Source of the DNA: UBA1732 sp045114235
Lineage (GTDB): Bacteria > Verrucomicrobiota > Lentisphaeria > Victivallales > UBA1829
NCBI GenBank assembly: GCA_045114235.1
Contig: JBGUKB010000057.1
Location: 1-47,800, forward strand
Length of the DNA: 47,800 nucleotides
Reading direction: 5' to 3'
The position numbers and the translations under genes were made by a program. The stretch's first letter is position 1; each line of letters starts with the position of its first letter. Positions 39,430 to 47,178 of this stretch are shown here, piece by piece. Under the pieces are notes generated by a model. The model did not search any database, had not been told where the DNA came from, and saw only the letters and a program-made list of their open reading frames with translations.

Positions 39430-40851
39430 TCAGTTCGCGTTGGTCGCAGCGATGATCTGCGCCTTGGCGTTGTGCATGCTGACGACGGCCTGCGCAAGGG
39501 AGGTCTCGGCGTTGACGAATTCGCGCTGGACTTCGTTCACACGCGTGATGGCGCAGTTGCCGGCTTCGTATTCGTCGTCGACCAGGTCGCGCATCTTGCG
39601 GACGGCCTCGAGGTTCTTCTGGTAGAGCTTGACGGTCTTGAGGCTGACGATGTAGTTCTCGTAGGCGGTGCGGACGTCGTTGATGACGGTGATCCACTTG
39701 TCGGCAAGCGTGTACTCAGCCTGCTCCATCGCGGCCTGCGAGGCGCGCATGTTGAAGAAGGTCCTGCCGCCGGAGAAGAGTTCCCAGGAAACGCTGATGC
39801 CGCTGGAGAACGTGCTGTAGCGGTTTCTGCGAATGCCCTGATGCGAGGTGACGCCGGAATCGGATTTGAAGGGGCTGTAGTGCGTGGCGGCGTTGTTGTA
39901 GCCGAGGCCGAGGGAGGCGCTGACGGTCGGGCCGAACGCGGCGATGCTCGAATAGTAGGTGAACTTGGAGGATTGAAGCGCTTCGCGGAGCGCCTTCAGG
40001 TCGGGACGGTTGGAGAGGGCGGCATCGAGGTAGACGCTCTCGTCGGCGAGCATTTCGCCGTCGACCGAAAGCTCTTCGGGGAATTCGACGTCGTCCGGGA
40101 TGGTGCCTTCCGTGAGGCCCATGAGCGCGGCGAGCGCGAATTTCGAGGAGGCGAGGTTATAGTTCGCGGAGTAGAGGTTGCTCTCGGCGTTGTTGTAGTT
40201 GACCTTGAAGTTGAGGACGTCGGAAAGCGTGGAGGCGCCGACGCCGTACTTCAGCTCGGTTTCCTTGAGGAGCTGGCGGTTGTAGCGCATGTCCTCAATC
40301 GCGATGTTGCGTCTGGCCTTCGCCAGCATCACGTTGTTGTACGCGTAGGCGACGTTCTGGAGGAGCAGACGGCGGGCGTCCTGCTCGGTCTGTTCGGTGC
40401 TCTTCCAGTTGTAGCGGGCGGCCAGCAGGTTCATTTCGCGCTGGAAGCTGTCGAAGACGAGCAGCGAAGCGGTCATGGAAGGAGCGGAGGTATAGGTCTT
40501 ATAGCTGGCGCCGGCGTCCTCGGTATAACCGTGGCTGTGGTAGGATTTCATGTCGTAGGAAGCCGTGACGGTGGGCATGTAGTATGCGAACCGGCTGTAG
40601 TACTGGGCGCGCGCCTGGGAGACGGCGAAGTAGCGGCTCTTGAAACTCGGGTTGTTCTGGACGGCGATGGTCTGCGCTTCGTCGAGCGTGAGAAGCTTGA
40701 GTCCGGCCGGAAGCTGCTGGTGCTCTTCCGCGGTGATTTCGGTATATTTGTCCTTGGAAATGGCCGCAGGCGGTTTCGCGACGTTGCACGCGGTGAGGGC
40801 CGCGAGGAGGATCGCGGAAACGGCGGTAGCGCTCAAAACTTGAATTTTCAT
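39430..40851 (-). CDS. TolC-family outer-membrane efflux lipoprotein
   Basis: 473 residues. The signal peptide ends in lipobox L-T-A-Cys22, as in the OprM/NodT branch. Two repeated OEP halves follow, with the typical 'LTLDEAQTIAVQNNPSFKSR' opening, 'ELKYGVGASTLSDVLNFKV' and in the second half 'DEYEAGNCAITRVNEVQRE', and long helices between short barrel strands. It should form a trimeric outer-membrane and periplasmic tunnel. No pump gene is beside it; it could serve the type I system at 14161-18292 or other exporters. Confidence 0.9.
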   Translation of the reverse strand: MKIQVLSATAVSAILLAALTACNVAKPPAAISKDKYTEITAEEHQQLPAGLKLLTLDEAQTIAVQNNPSFKSRYFAVSQARAQYYSRFAYYMPTVTASYDMKSYHSHGYTEDAGASYKTYTSAPSMTASLLVFDSFQREMNLLAARYNWKSTEQTEQDARRLLLQNVAYAYNNVMLAKARRNIAIEDMRYNRQLLKETELKYGVGASTLSDVLNFKVNYNNAESNLYSANYNLASSKFALAALMGLTEGTIPDDVEFPEELSVDGEMLADESVYLDAALSNRPDLKALREALQSSKFTYYSSIAAFGPTVSASLGLGYNNAATHYSPFKSDSGVTSHQGIRRNRYSTFSSGISVSWELFSGGRTFFNMRASQAAMEQAEYTLADKWITVINDVRTAYENYIVSLKTVKLYQKNLEAVRKMRDLVDDEYEAGNCAITRVNEVQREFVNAETSLAQAVVSMHNAKAQIIAATNAN

Positions 40852-40908
40852 ACGGTTCGGTCGCCTTTCGTTGGGGTAAAATGTTTTGTTCGCGAAATAT
40901 TACCTCTA

Positions 40909-40937
40909 AATATACATCGTTCCCCCGGAATATGCAA
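40909..40937 (-). promoter_or_regulatory. Promoter of the TolC-like gene
   Basis: On the minus strand TTGCAT (40932-40937), a 17-base spacer and TATATT (40909-40914). Confidence 0.65.
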
Positions 40938-41028
40938 ATGATTCTTTGGAGAAAAATGCTTTTTTTCAGATATAAGAAAGGTTTTCCGGTTTCAGGAAAG
41001 AATTGTCTGAAACAAAAATGGAAAAGAC

Positions 41029-41057
41029 TTGTAAAAAAGTCGGGGGCGCGATATATT
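41029..41057 (+). promoter_or_regulatory. Promoter of the Aas-like gene
   Basis: TTGTAA (41029-41034), a 17-base spacer and TATATT (41052-41057). Transcription would start around 41064, which selects the ATG at 41105 over an in-frame ATG at 41003. Confidence 0.65.
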
Positions 41058-41104
41058 ATCGTCATGTCAACCTCCATTCCCTTTCCCGATCCGTTTTGAA
41101 CGCT

Positions 41105-43828
41105 ATGAAGAACAATCCCGAACTGGCCGTCACCTCCCTCATCGCCGCGGTTTCCGGCTGCCTGCTGCTCGCCGCCTGCCTGCTTGTCCTGCACTCCTTT
41201 CCTTATTCCTCTCTCCCCGCGTGGGGCGGATGGCTCGCCGGTCTTTCGGCCGCAGCGGGATTCGCGTCGATGCTGCGCGCCCGGAATTACGGCGTGCTGG
41301 TCGGCGCGGTGCTGCCGGGGCTTCTGCTCGCGCTCCTGGGGCTGCACTGGCTGCTGACGGGCGGCGCGGCAAAGCGCTGTCTCGCCCTGGCGATCGCGTG
41401 CGGCGGATTCTGGGTGTTTCTCCGGATCGGTTCGCAGATGCTGGCGGCGGCGTGCCGGTCGCGGTTCGGGACGGGGCCGGGCAAATCGGGTTTCGCGAGC
41501 GCGGCATGCCTGCTTGCTGTTTCGGAGGCGCTGGCGCTTGTCGTGCTCCGGTGCGGCGCGCAGGGGGTCCGGGTCCTCGAAATCGCGCTGGCGGCATGGC
41601 TGGTCTTCCTGCTGGTCTGGCGGCCTTCGCTGACGTTGCGCACGCTCGGGCTGATCCTGTCCCACTCTCTTTACCGGATCCGCGTCGACCGGATCGAAAA
41701 CTATCCGGACGCGGGGCCCGTCCTGCTCGTCGCAAACCATATTTCGTTCCTCGACTTCATTTTCATTCTCTGCCTGAAGCCGCGCCGCGTGACATTCATG
41801 GTGGACGAGGCGTTCTACCGGTTCCCCGGCCTGCACCTGTTTTTCCGCTGGAGCGGCGCGCTGGAAGTGCCGCGCGGGATGAACCGGGAGCGGATGCGGC
41901 GTCTGATCGAACAGTCGCATGCGATCCTGAACCGCGGCGGCGCGGTCTGCGTCTTCCCCGAGGGCGCGATCTCCCCGAACGGCATCACGCATGCGTTCCG
42001 CTCGGGCCTGCACCGTCTGATGCCGTCGCCGGACATCCCGGTGGTCCCGGTGCGCCTGGGGCTCCACTGGGGCAGCCTGCTGACGATCTACGGCGGGAAA
42101 CTGCGGTTCATCAAGCCGCGCCTGCTGCCGATCCCCGGCACGATCATCGTCGGCGAGCCGATCCCGCCGGCCTGGAACGGATTCCGCATCTGGCAGCGGA
42201 TTCAGGAGCTTGGAGCGGAGGCGGAGATGAAGCCCGTCCGCGGAGAGAAGACAGTTCACTACAGATATTTGCGGCGTTCGCTCCAGCATCCGTTCGAAAG
42301 CACGTTCAAGGACGCCGACGCGCCGAAGGGACTGTCGAATTTCGCCATGCTCGCGCAGTCGATCATCATCAGCCGGAAACTGCGGAAGATCCTGGCGGAA
42401 CGCGGCGACGACGGGCAGTTCGTGGGCGTGCTCCTGCCGAACAAGGCTGTGTCCGTGGCTGTGCTCCTCGGCGTGATGTTCGCCGACCGCACCCCGGCGA
42501 TCCTGAACTACACGGCGGGCGACGCCGTGATGCAGTCCATGTACGACCGCGCGAAACTGAAGACGGTCATCACGAGCCGCCTCTTCCTGAGCAAGCTGAA
42601 AAAGCCCGTGCGCGACGAAATGTTCTTCCTGGAGGACTTGCCGAAACTCGTCACGAAGGGCGACAAGCTCCTGACCGCCGCGCAGATCATTTTCCTCCCT
42701 CACCAGCTCCTCATCCGCCTGGTCTCGCCGCGTTACGGCGCCGACCTCATGCACCCTGCCGCCCTGCTCTTCTCCAGCGGGTCCACGGGCATGCCGAAGG
42801 GCATCCTGCTGTCCCATCACAACATCACGGCGAACATCTGGAGTTTCTGGCGGCAGCTGAACTGGCTGTACGGCACGGAGCGCATCCTCGGCAACCTGCC
42901 GCTCTTCCATGCGTTCGGGCTCATGGTCGGCCTGTGCTTCCCCGGCGTCACGGGGACGAAGGTCACGCTGGTGGCGAATCCGCTGGACGGCGCGGGCGTG
43001 TGCAAGGCTGTGCGCGACGACAAGGTCACGATGCTCATTTCCACGCCGACGTTCCTTCAGACCTACATGCGGAACTGCAAGCCCGGCGACTTCGATTCGC
43101 TGCGCATGATGGTGACCGGCGCGGAGAAGCTTCAGAAACGCCTCGCGGACGCGTTCTTCGAGCTTGCCGGACTGCACATCATCGAGGGCTACGGCTGCAC
43201 CGAGATGTCGCCGATCGTGTCTCTGAACCTGCCGAAGGACTTTCTGGCGGTCGGACGCGAGGCGGGGCCGGAGGGGAGCATCGGCGTCGCCATGCCCGGC
43301 ATCGCGGCGCGCATCGCCGACGTGGACACGGGCGAACTGCTCGGCCCCGGAAAGGAAGGCCTGCTCCAGCTGAAATCGGCGTCCGTGATGCTCGGCTATC
43401 TGGACGATCCCGAAGCCACCGCGGCCGCCATGACCCCGGACGGCTGGTACAACACCAACGACGTCGCCTCCATGGACCGTGACGGCTATATCCGCATCAC
43501 GGGGCGGCTCTCGCGGTTCAGCAAGATCGGCGGCGAAATGGTCCCGCACGAGCTGATCGAAAACCGTCTGGAGGAGTTCTACGGACTCGAGGGCAAGGTC
43601 GCCGTCACGGCGCGTCCCGATTCGAGGAAGGGCGAACAGCTCATCGTGTTCTACGCCGCCGACTGCGGCCTCGATCCGGTCGACGCGGGGAACCGCCTGC
43701 GCGAATCCGGCCTGCCGAACCTCTGGGTGCCGCGTCCCGACTGCTTCTTCCCGCTGGAAAAGATACCGTTCCTCGGCAACGGCAAAAAGGACCTGAAGAA
43801 ACTGCGCGAGCTGGCGCTGAAGGCATAA
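41105..43828 (+). CDS. Fused phospholipid acyltransferase / acyl-ACP synthetase (Aas-like)
   Basis: 907 residues. Residues about 8-200 hold several hydrophobic segments of unknown type. A PlsC acyltransferase domain (about 200-385) has 'NHISFLD' (HX4D, His212/Asp217) and 'FPEG' (284-287). The second half is an AMP-forming acyl-acyl-carrier synthetase: 'LFSSGSTGMPKG' (about 555-566), 'EGYGCTEMSP' and 'GWYNTNDVASMDRDGYIRIT'. In E. coli, Aas re-acylates lysophospholipids; many diderms fuse an LplT-type MFS transporter in front. Here the membrane part lacks MFS motifs and is shorter. It probably acts in lysophospholipid repair at the inner membrane. Confidence 0.88.
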   Translation: MKNNPELAVTSLIAAVSGCLLLAACLLVLHSFPYSSLPAWGGWLAGLSAAAGFASMLRARNYGVLVGAVLPGLLLALLGLHWLLTGGAAKRCLALAIACGGFWVFLRIGSQMLAAACRSRFGTGPGKSGFASAACLLAVSEALALVVLRCGAQGVRVLEIALAAWLVFLLVWRPSLTLRTLGLILSHSLYRIRVDRIENYPDAGPVLLVANHISFLDFIFILCLKPRRVTFMVDEAFYRFPGLHLFFRWSGALEVPRGMNRERMRRLIEQSHAILNRGGAVCVFPEGAISPNGITHAFRSGLHRLMPSPDIPVVPVRLGLHWGSLLTIYGGKLRFIKPRLLPIPGTIIVGEPIPPAWNGFRIWQRIQELGAEAEMKPVRGEKTVHYRYLRRSLQHPFESTFKDADAPKGLSNFAMLAQSIIISRKLRKILAERGDDGQFVGVLLPNKAVSVAVLLGVMFADRTPAILNYTAGDAVMQSMYDRAKLKTVITSRLFLSKLKKPVRDEMFFLEDLPKLVTKGDKLLTAAQIIFLPHQLLIRLVSPRYGADLMHPAALLFSSGSTGMPKGILLSHHNITANIWSFWRQLNWLYGTERILGNLPLFHAFGLMVGLCFPGVTGTKVTLVANPLDGAGVCKAVRDDKVTMLISTPTFLQTYMRNCKPGDFDSLRMMVTGAEKLQKRLADAFFELAGLHIIEGYGCTEMSPIVSLNLPKDFLAVGREAGPEGSIGVAMPGIAARIADVDTGELLGPGKEGLLQLKSASVMLGYLDDPEATAAAMTPDGWYNTNDVASMDRDGYIRITGRLSRFSKIGGEMVPHELIENRLEEFYGLEGKVAVTARPDSRKGEQLIVFYAADCGLDPVDAGNRLRESGLPNLWVPRPDCFFPLEKIPFLGNGKKDLKKLRELALKA

Positions 43829-43830
43829 AA

Positions 43831-43862
43831 AAAGACGCCGCGCGGACTCCGGCGGCGTCTTT
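43831..43862. terminator. Bidirectional terminator between the Aas-like and GH2 genes
   Basis: An 11-base stem, AAAGACGCCGC (43831-43841) and GCGGCGTCTTT (43852-43862), lies between two convergent genes. The minus-strand transcript gets a 7-U tail, the plus-strand transcript TTTCT. Confidence 0.9.
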
Positions 43863-43874
43863 CTCAGCCCGATC

Positions 43875-46532
43875 TTACAGCATGATCTCGAACTCGGAGA
43901 CGGCGGGGCCGGGGTTGGCGGCGTCGCCCGGAGCGAACGTGATCCGGTAGAAAAGCCCCTCGAACTTTCCGTCCATCGGGACGACTTTTTCCTTGAAAGT
44001 GCCGCTGACGTCTGAAATGGAAGTCCAATTTTCCTGGTCCAGGGAACATTCGAGCTTGAACTTGTATTCCGCCTCGTCGACGAAGACGACCCGGACGGAT
44101 TTCGGCTTGATGATGCGTTCGGCGGAGACCTGCAGGAAGCAGTTTTCGCCGGAAGCGGCCTGATAGAATGTCTCCGGGCGGCCGTCGACGGCGCACGTGG
44201 CGGAGTGGCCGGGAACGGATTCCGAGGCGAGCGTGGGCTTGTCCAGCGCCATATTGAACGGCTTGTCGGACACCTTCGTGCCGATCAGCTCGCCCGTGAA
44301 CTTGACGTACGGACGGCTCTCGATGACCGGAGTTTTGCCGGGCTGGAATCCGGGGCCGCGCGTGGACGCGATCTCGATGCGGCCGGATTCGAGACCGGGC
44401 GAAGTCGCCTCGATGACGGTGGTCCCGCTGTAGTAGGAACGGAAGTCGATGGAGCACTTGCCGTCGCGGATGGCGATGTCGGAGTCGTTCTTAAAGGTAA
44501 TGGAGCGGCCGGTGGGGAATTCGCCGGGACCGGAGACCACGCGGAGCGTCACCTCCGGGGAATTGCTGAGTTCTTTTCCCTCGGTATCGACGATCGTGGC
44601 GATCAGCTGCACGTCGTCTGTGCCGTCGGCGAACATGGAGTTCTTGTCGGAGGTCAGGACGACCTTCGCCGGGGTGCCCTCGACGGGCCATTCCGGGCGC
44701 TTCACGCCGTTGAACGTCTCGCGGTAGTAGTACCAGCGGCGTTTGGGCAGGCGGAAATAGTCCATGACGCCCATCCAGCCGAACTGGCCGCCCATGCTGC
44801 CGTGGTCGATGCCGCACCAGATCACCTCGCCGCTGCGCCAGTCGTACTCCTTTTTGCCGGTGATACGGCTGAACCGCTCATAGCCCGCGTCGAACTTGCC
44901 GGGCCGGATCTCGATGTTCGACCCGTACTCGCTGACCACGTTCGGCAGGCCGGGGTTCTGGTACTCGCGGATGCGCTCGCCGTCGCCGTTGTACCCGGCA
45001 ATGTCGCTGCAATGGTCCACCTGCCCGCGCTGGGCGCCGCCGACCGCCGCCAGACGGGTCGGGTCGGCTTCATGGGCGATCTTCGTGAGGCGCTGGAGGA
45101 AATCGCGCACTTTCGGCAACACGCGGTTGTCGGAGAAGAACACCTCGTTGCAGAGGCTCCAGCACACGATGGACGGGTGGTTGCGGTTGATGCGGATCAT
45201 GTCGCGCAGGCTGCGGATCACGGATTCCTCGAACGGGATCTGGTCGGCCTCCTCCACGGGATACGCGCTCGCGCCGCCCCAGATGTTCGGCCCGCCCATG
45301 CCGGTGGTGCCCCAGAAGCAGTTCTCGCTCCAGAACATCATGCCGATGCGGTCGCAGGCATCCGCGAACGCCGGGTGATGCGGATAGTGGCAGCCGCGGA
45401 TGAAGTCGAATCCGGCTTCCTTCATGTAGCGGACGTCGCGCTCGAATCCGGCGTGGGTCACGGCGTCGCCCCAGCCCGCGCGGTCCTGATGCACGTTCGC
45501 ACCGTGGAAATACCGGTTCTTTCCGTTGAGGAAGAATCCCTGGTCGGCGGTCCATTTGACGGTGCGGAATCCGAAGTTGTCGGAGTAGCGGTCGTAGAAA
45601 AGCGAGGTGTCAGCGTCGACCACGGTGGTCTCCGCGCGGTACAGGTTCGGCTCTTCGGGCGACCACCATTTGGCGTCCTTCACCTGAGGCGTGACGAGTT
45701 CGACCTCCATGACCGCGTTCGGCGTCAGCTTGATGCCGTTCTTCGATGCCTGCGCCACGCGGTTGCCCGCCTGATCGTAGACCGTGGTCTCCACGTTGAC
45801 CGTGCGCGCCTCGTTCGAGCAGTTGCGGATCTCGTTCGCCACGCGGACGGACGTGTCGCCCTCTTCGAGCTTCGGCGTGGTGATCGACATGCCGTACCAC
45901 GCCACATGGACGTCCCGCTTCACGACGAGCGAGACGTCGCGGTAAATGCCGCCAGAGAACGTGTGTTCGCCCGCGCGCGGTGCGATGCGCGGATTCCAGT
46001 TGTTGTTCACGCGCACGGCGATCACGTTTTCGCCGTTGACCATCTGGTCCGTGAAATCGACCTCGAATCCGGTGTAGCCGCCCTCGTGATGCCCGGCGAG
46101 CTTGCCGTTCACGTACACGTCGGCGACCTGGAAGACGCCCTTGAAGTCGAGGTAATACCGGTAGCGCTTGTCCTCCTCGGCAACGAGCTGTCCGTTTTTG
46201 ATGACGAAATCCACGTTCGAGATATTGATCTTCTTCCGGTACCAGCCGTCGCCCGTGTAGAACCGGTCGGAGAGGAAATACGGCAGGCTGAACGAATGCG
46301 GGACGTGGGCGAGCTCCCATGTGCTGTCGTCGAGGTCGACCGCCTGGCCGTTCTCGACCGATCCGAGTTTGAATTTCCATTCCGCGTTGAGGTTGCTGAC
46401 CGTGCGCCCGGAGATCAGCGGCTTGCCCTTGCCGGCAGGGGGGATCGCGGCGGCGTCAGCCTGGGCGGCTCCGAGGACCATGATCCCGGCGCAGAGGACT
46501 GCGCCGATATGATGGCGTTGAAACAGTTTCAT
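43875..46532 (-). CDS. Secreted glycoside hydrolase family 2 enzyme with C-terminal F5/8C-like domain
   Basis: 885 residues with a signal peptide (about 1-28). The N-terminal GH2 jelly roll ('NAEWKFKLGSVENGQAVDLD', 'VADVYVNGKLAGHHEGGYTG'), Ig domain and TIM barrel ('FHGANVHQDRAGWGD', 'IRGCHYPHHPAFADACDRIG') are present. Catalytic residues are Glu463 (in WSLCNEV, acid/base) and Glu535 (in VVSEYGS, nucleophile). After the barrel come a bacterial Ig-like domain (about 620-700) and a discoidin/CBM32-like domain (about 735-885) that starts 'NMALDKPTLASESVPG' with 'AVDGRPETFYQA'. The tail would attach the enzyme to a glycan. Beta-galactosidase-like; the exact sugar is uncertain. Confidence 0.92.
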   Translation of the reverse strand: MKLFQRHHIGAVLCAGIMVLGAAQADAAAIPPAGKGKPLISGRTVSNLNAEWKFKLGSVENGQAVDLDDSTWELAHVPHSFSLPYFLSDRFYTGDGWYRKKINISNVDFVIKNGQLVAEEDKRYRYYLDFKGVFQVADVYVNGKLAGHHEGGYTGFEVDFTDQMVNGENVIAVRVNNNWNPRIAPRAGEHTFSGGIYRDVSLVVKRDVHVAWYGMSITTPKLEEGDTSVRVANEIRNCSNEARTVNVETTVYDQAGNRVAQASKNGIKLTPNAVMEVELVTPQVKDAKWWSPEEPNLYRAETTVVDADTSLFYDRYSDNFGFRTVKWTADQGFFLNGKNRYFHGANVHQDRAGWGDAVTHAGFERDVRYMKEAGFDFIRGCHYPHHPAFADACDRIGMMFWSENCFWGTTGMGGPNIWGGASAYPVEEADQIPFEESVIRSLRDMIRINRNHPSIVCWSLCNEVFFSDNRVLPKVRDFLQRLTKIAHEADPTRLAAVGGAQRGQVDHCSDIAGYNGDGERIREYQNPGLPNVVSEYGSNIEIRPGKFDAGYERFSRITGKKEYDWRSGEVIWCGIDHGSMGGQFGWMGVMDYFRLPKRRWYYYRETFNGVKRPEWPVEGTPAKVVLTSDKNSMFADGTDDVQLIATIVDTEGKELSNSPEVTLRVVSGPGEFPTGRSITFKNDSDIAIRDGKCSIDFRSYYSGTTVIEATSPGLESGRIEIASTRGPGFQPGKTPVIESRPYVKFTGELIGTKVSDKPFNMALDKPTLASESVPGHSATCAVDGRPETFYQAASGENCFLQVSAERIIKPKSVRVVFVDEAEYKFKLECSLDQENWTSISDVSGTFKEKVVPMDGKFEGLFYRITFAPGDAANPGPAVSEFEIML

Positions 46533-46585
46533 TCTCGATTTCCTTTTTTCTGTTTTCTCCGGTCGGCGCCAAGTGTCTCCCGGGA

Positions 46586-46718
46586 ACGTTATTGTTCATG
46601 TGTTTGCATGTTACAATATTCGTTCAACAGCAAAAAAGCAAATATCTTTCCCGTGCTTTTCAGTCGAAAAAAGCTAAAATCACGTCATTTTTCACGTCAT
46701 AGACGTTAATCATAACGT
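46586..46718. promoter_or_regulatory. ACGT-core motif cluster around the second GH2 promoter
   Basis: ACGTTA at 46586-46591 and 46703-46708, its inverse TAACGT at 46713-46718 (forming ACGTTA-ATCA-TAACGT) and ACGTCA at 46682-46687 and 46694-46699. The same ACGTTA element is doubled upstream of the sugar ABC operon. A shared regulator is inference. Confidence 0.35.
46613..46641 (-). promoter_or_regulatory. Promoter of the second GH2 gene
   Basis: On the minus strand TTGCTT (46636-46641), a 17-base spacer and TATTGT (46613-46618), giving a leader of about 75 bases before the ATG at 46532. Confidence 0.55.
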
Positions 46719-47089
46719 TCGCGGAAACAAAAAATGGCATAAGCGGAAACGGTCCATGCCGTGCATTCCCCCCGTGATCCGCCGTCCCCGGAGAACCGTT
46801 TCCCCCCGAAAACGGCCGTCCGGCCCCCTTGACGGCGGATTCCAATGCAGGGCATCGTGCGGATCGTCCATCCTGTCCCGGAATTCCCCCGATTCCGTGA
46901 TTTCCGGGCCAGGACCGCTTATGCCGGAGAAGAAGGATCTCTCCCCCCTCTCGCGGTTACTATACCATGCTTTCCGGCGCGAAGCAAACGCGAAAACGCC
47001 GGCCGGCGCGGGAAAAACCGTCCCCGGACGCACTTTTCCCGAGGGGGTCAGATTTGCTGGTCAAATTTTGCGACCTCCGGCGCATCCGC
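46719..47089. other. Intergenic stretch without a recognisable gene
   Basis: Between the GH2 control region and the last gene I see no supportable coding sequence. It contains one promoter-like pair on the minus strand (TTGCTT at 46982-46987, 17 bases, TATAGT at 46959-46964) and a weak hairpin (GGCAT 46736-46740, ATGCC 46756-46760) followed on the minus strand by six U. Together they could define a small RNA of about 220 bases or a long GH2 leader. Confidence 0.4.
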
Positions 47090-47131
47090 GGCAAAAAGAA
47101 AAACCGCACCCGGAAACGTTCTCCGGATGCG
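47090..47131 (-). terminator. Intrinsic terminator of the right-edge gene
   Basis: On the minus strand arms CCGCATCCGGA and TCCGGGTGCGG (47121-47131, 47103-47113; one G-U pair) close an 11-pair stem with a 7-base loop, followed by a U-rich tail (47090-47102). It lies about 50 bases past the stop at 47179. Confidence 0.85.
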
Positions 47132-47178
47132 GCGAAGTTCGTTTTTGTGTTTGCCCGTTCAAAACGGGCAGGAGCCGC

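Noticed and set aside
40499..43549. Long minus-strand open frame opposite the Aas-like gene
   Set aside because: It overlaps the divergent promoter region and the whole acyltransferase gene; composition is Arg/Ala/Asp-rich with no domain.
46660..46845. Small minus-strand frame of 61 codons in the noncoding stretch
   Set aside because: No ribosome site, no motif, and it crosses the ACGT motif cluster and the weak hairpin; not supportable as a gene.
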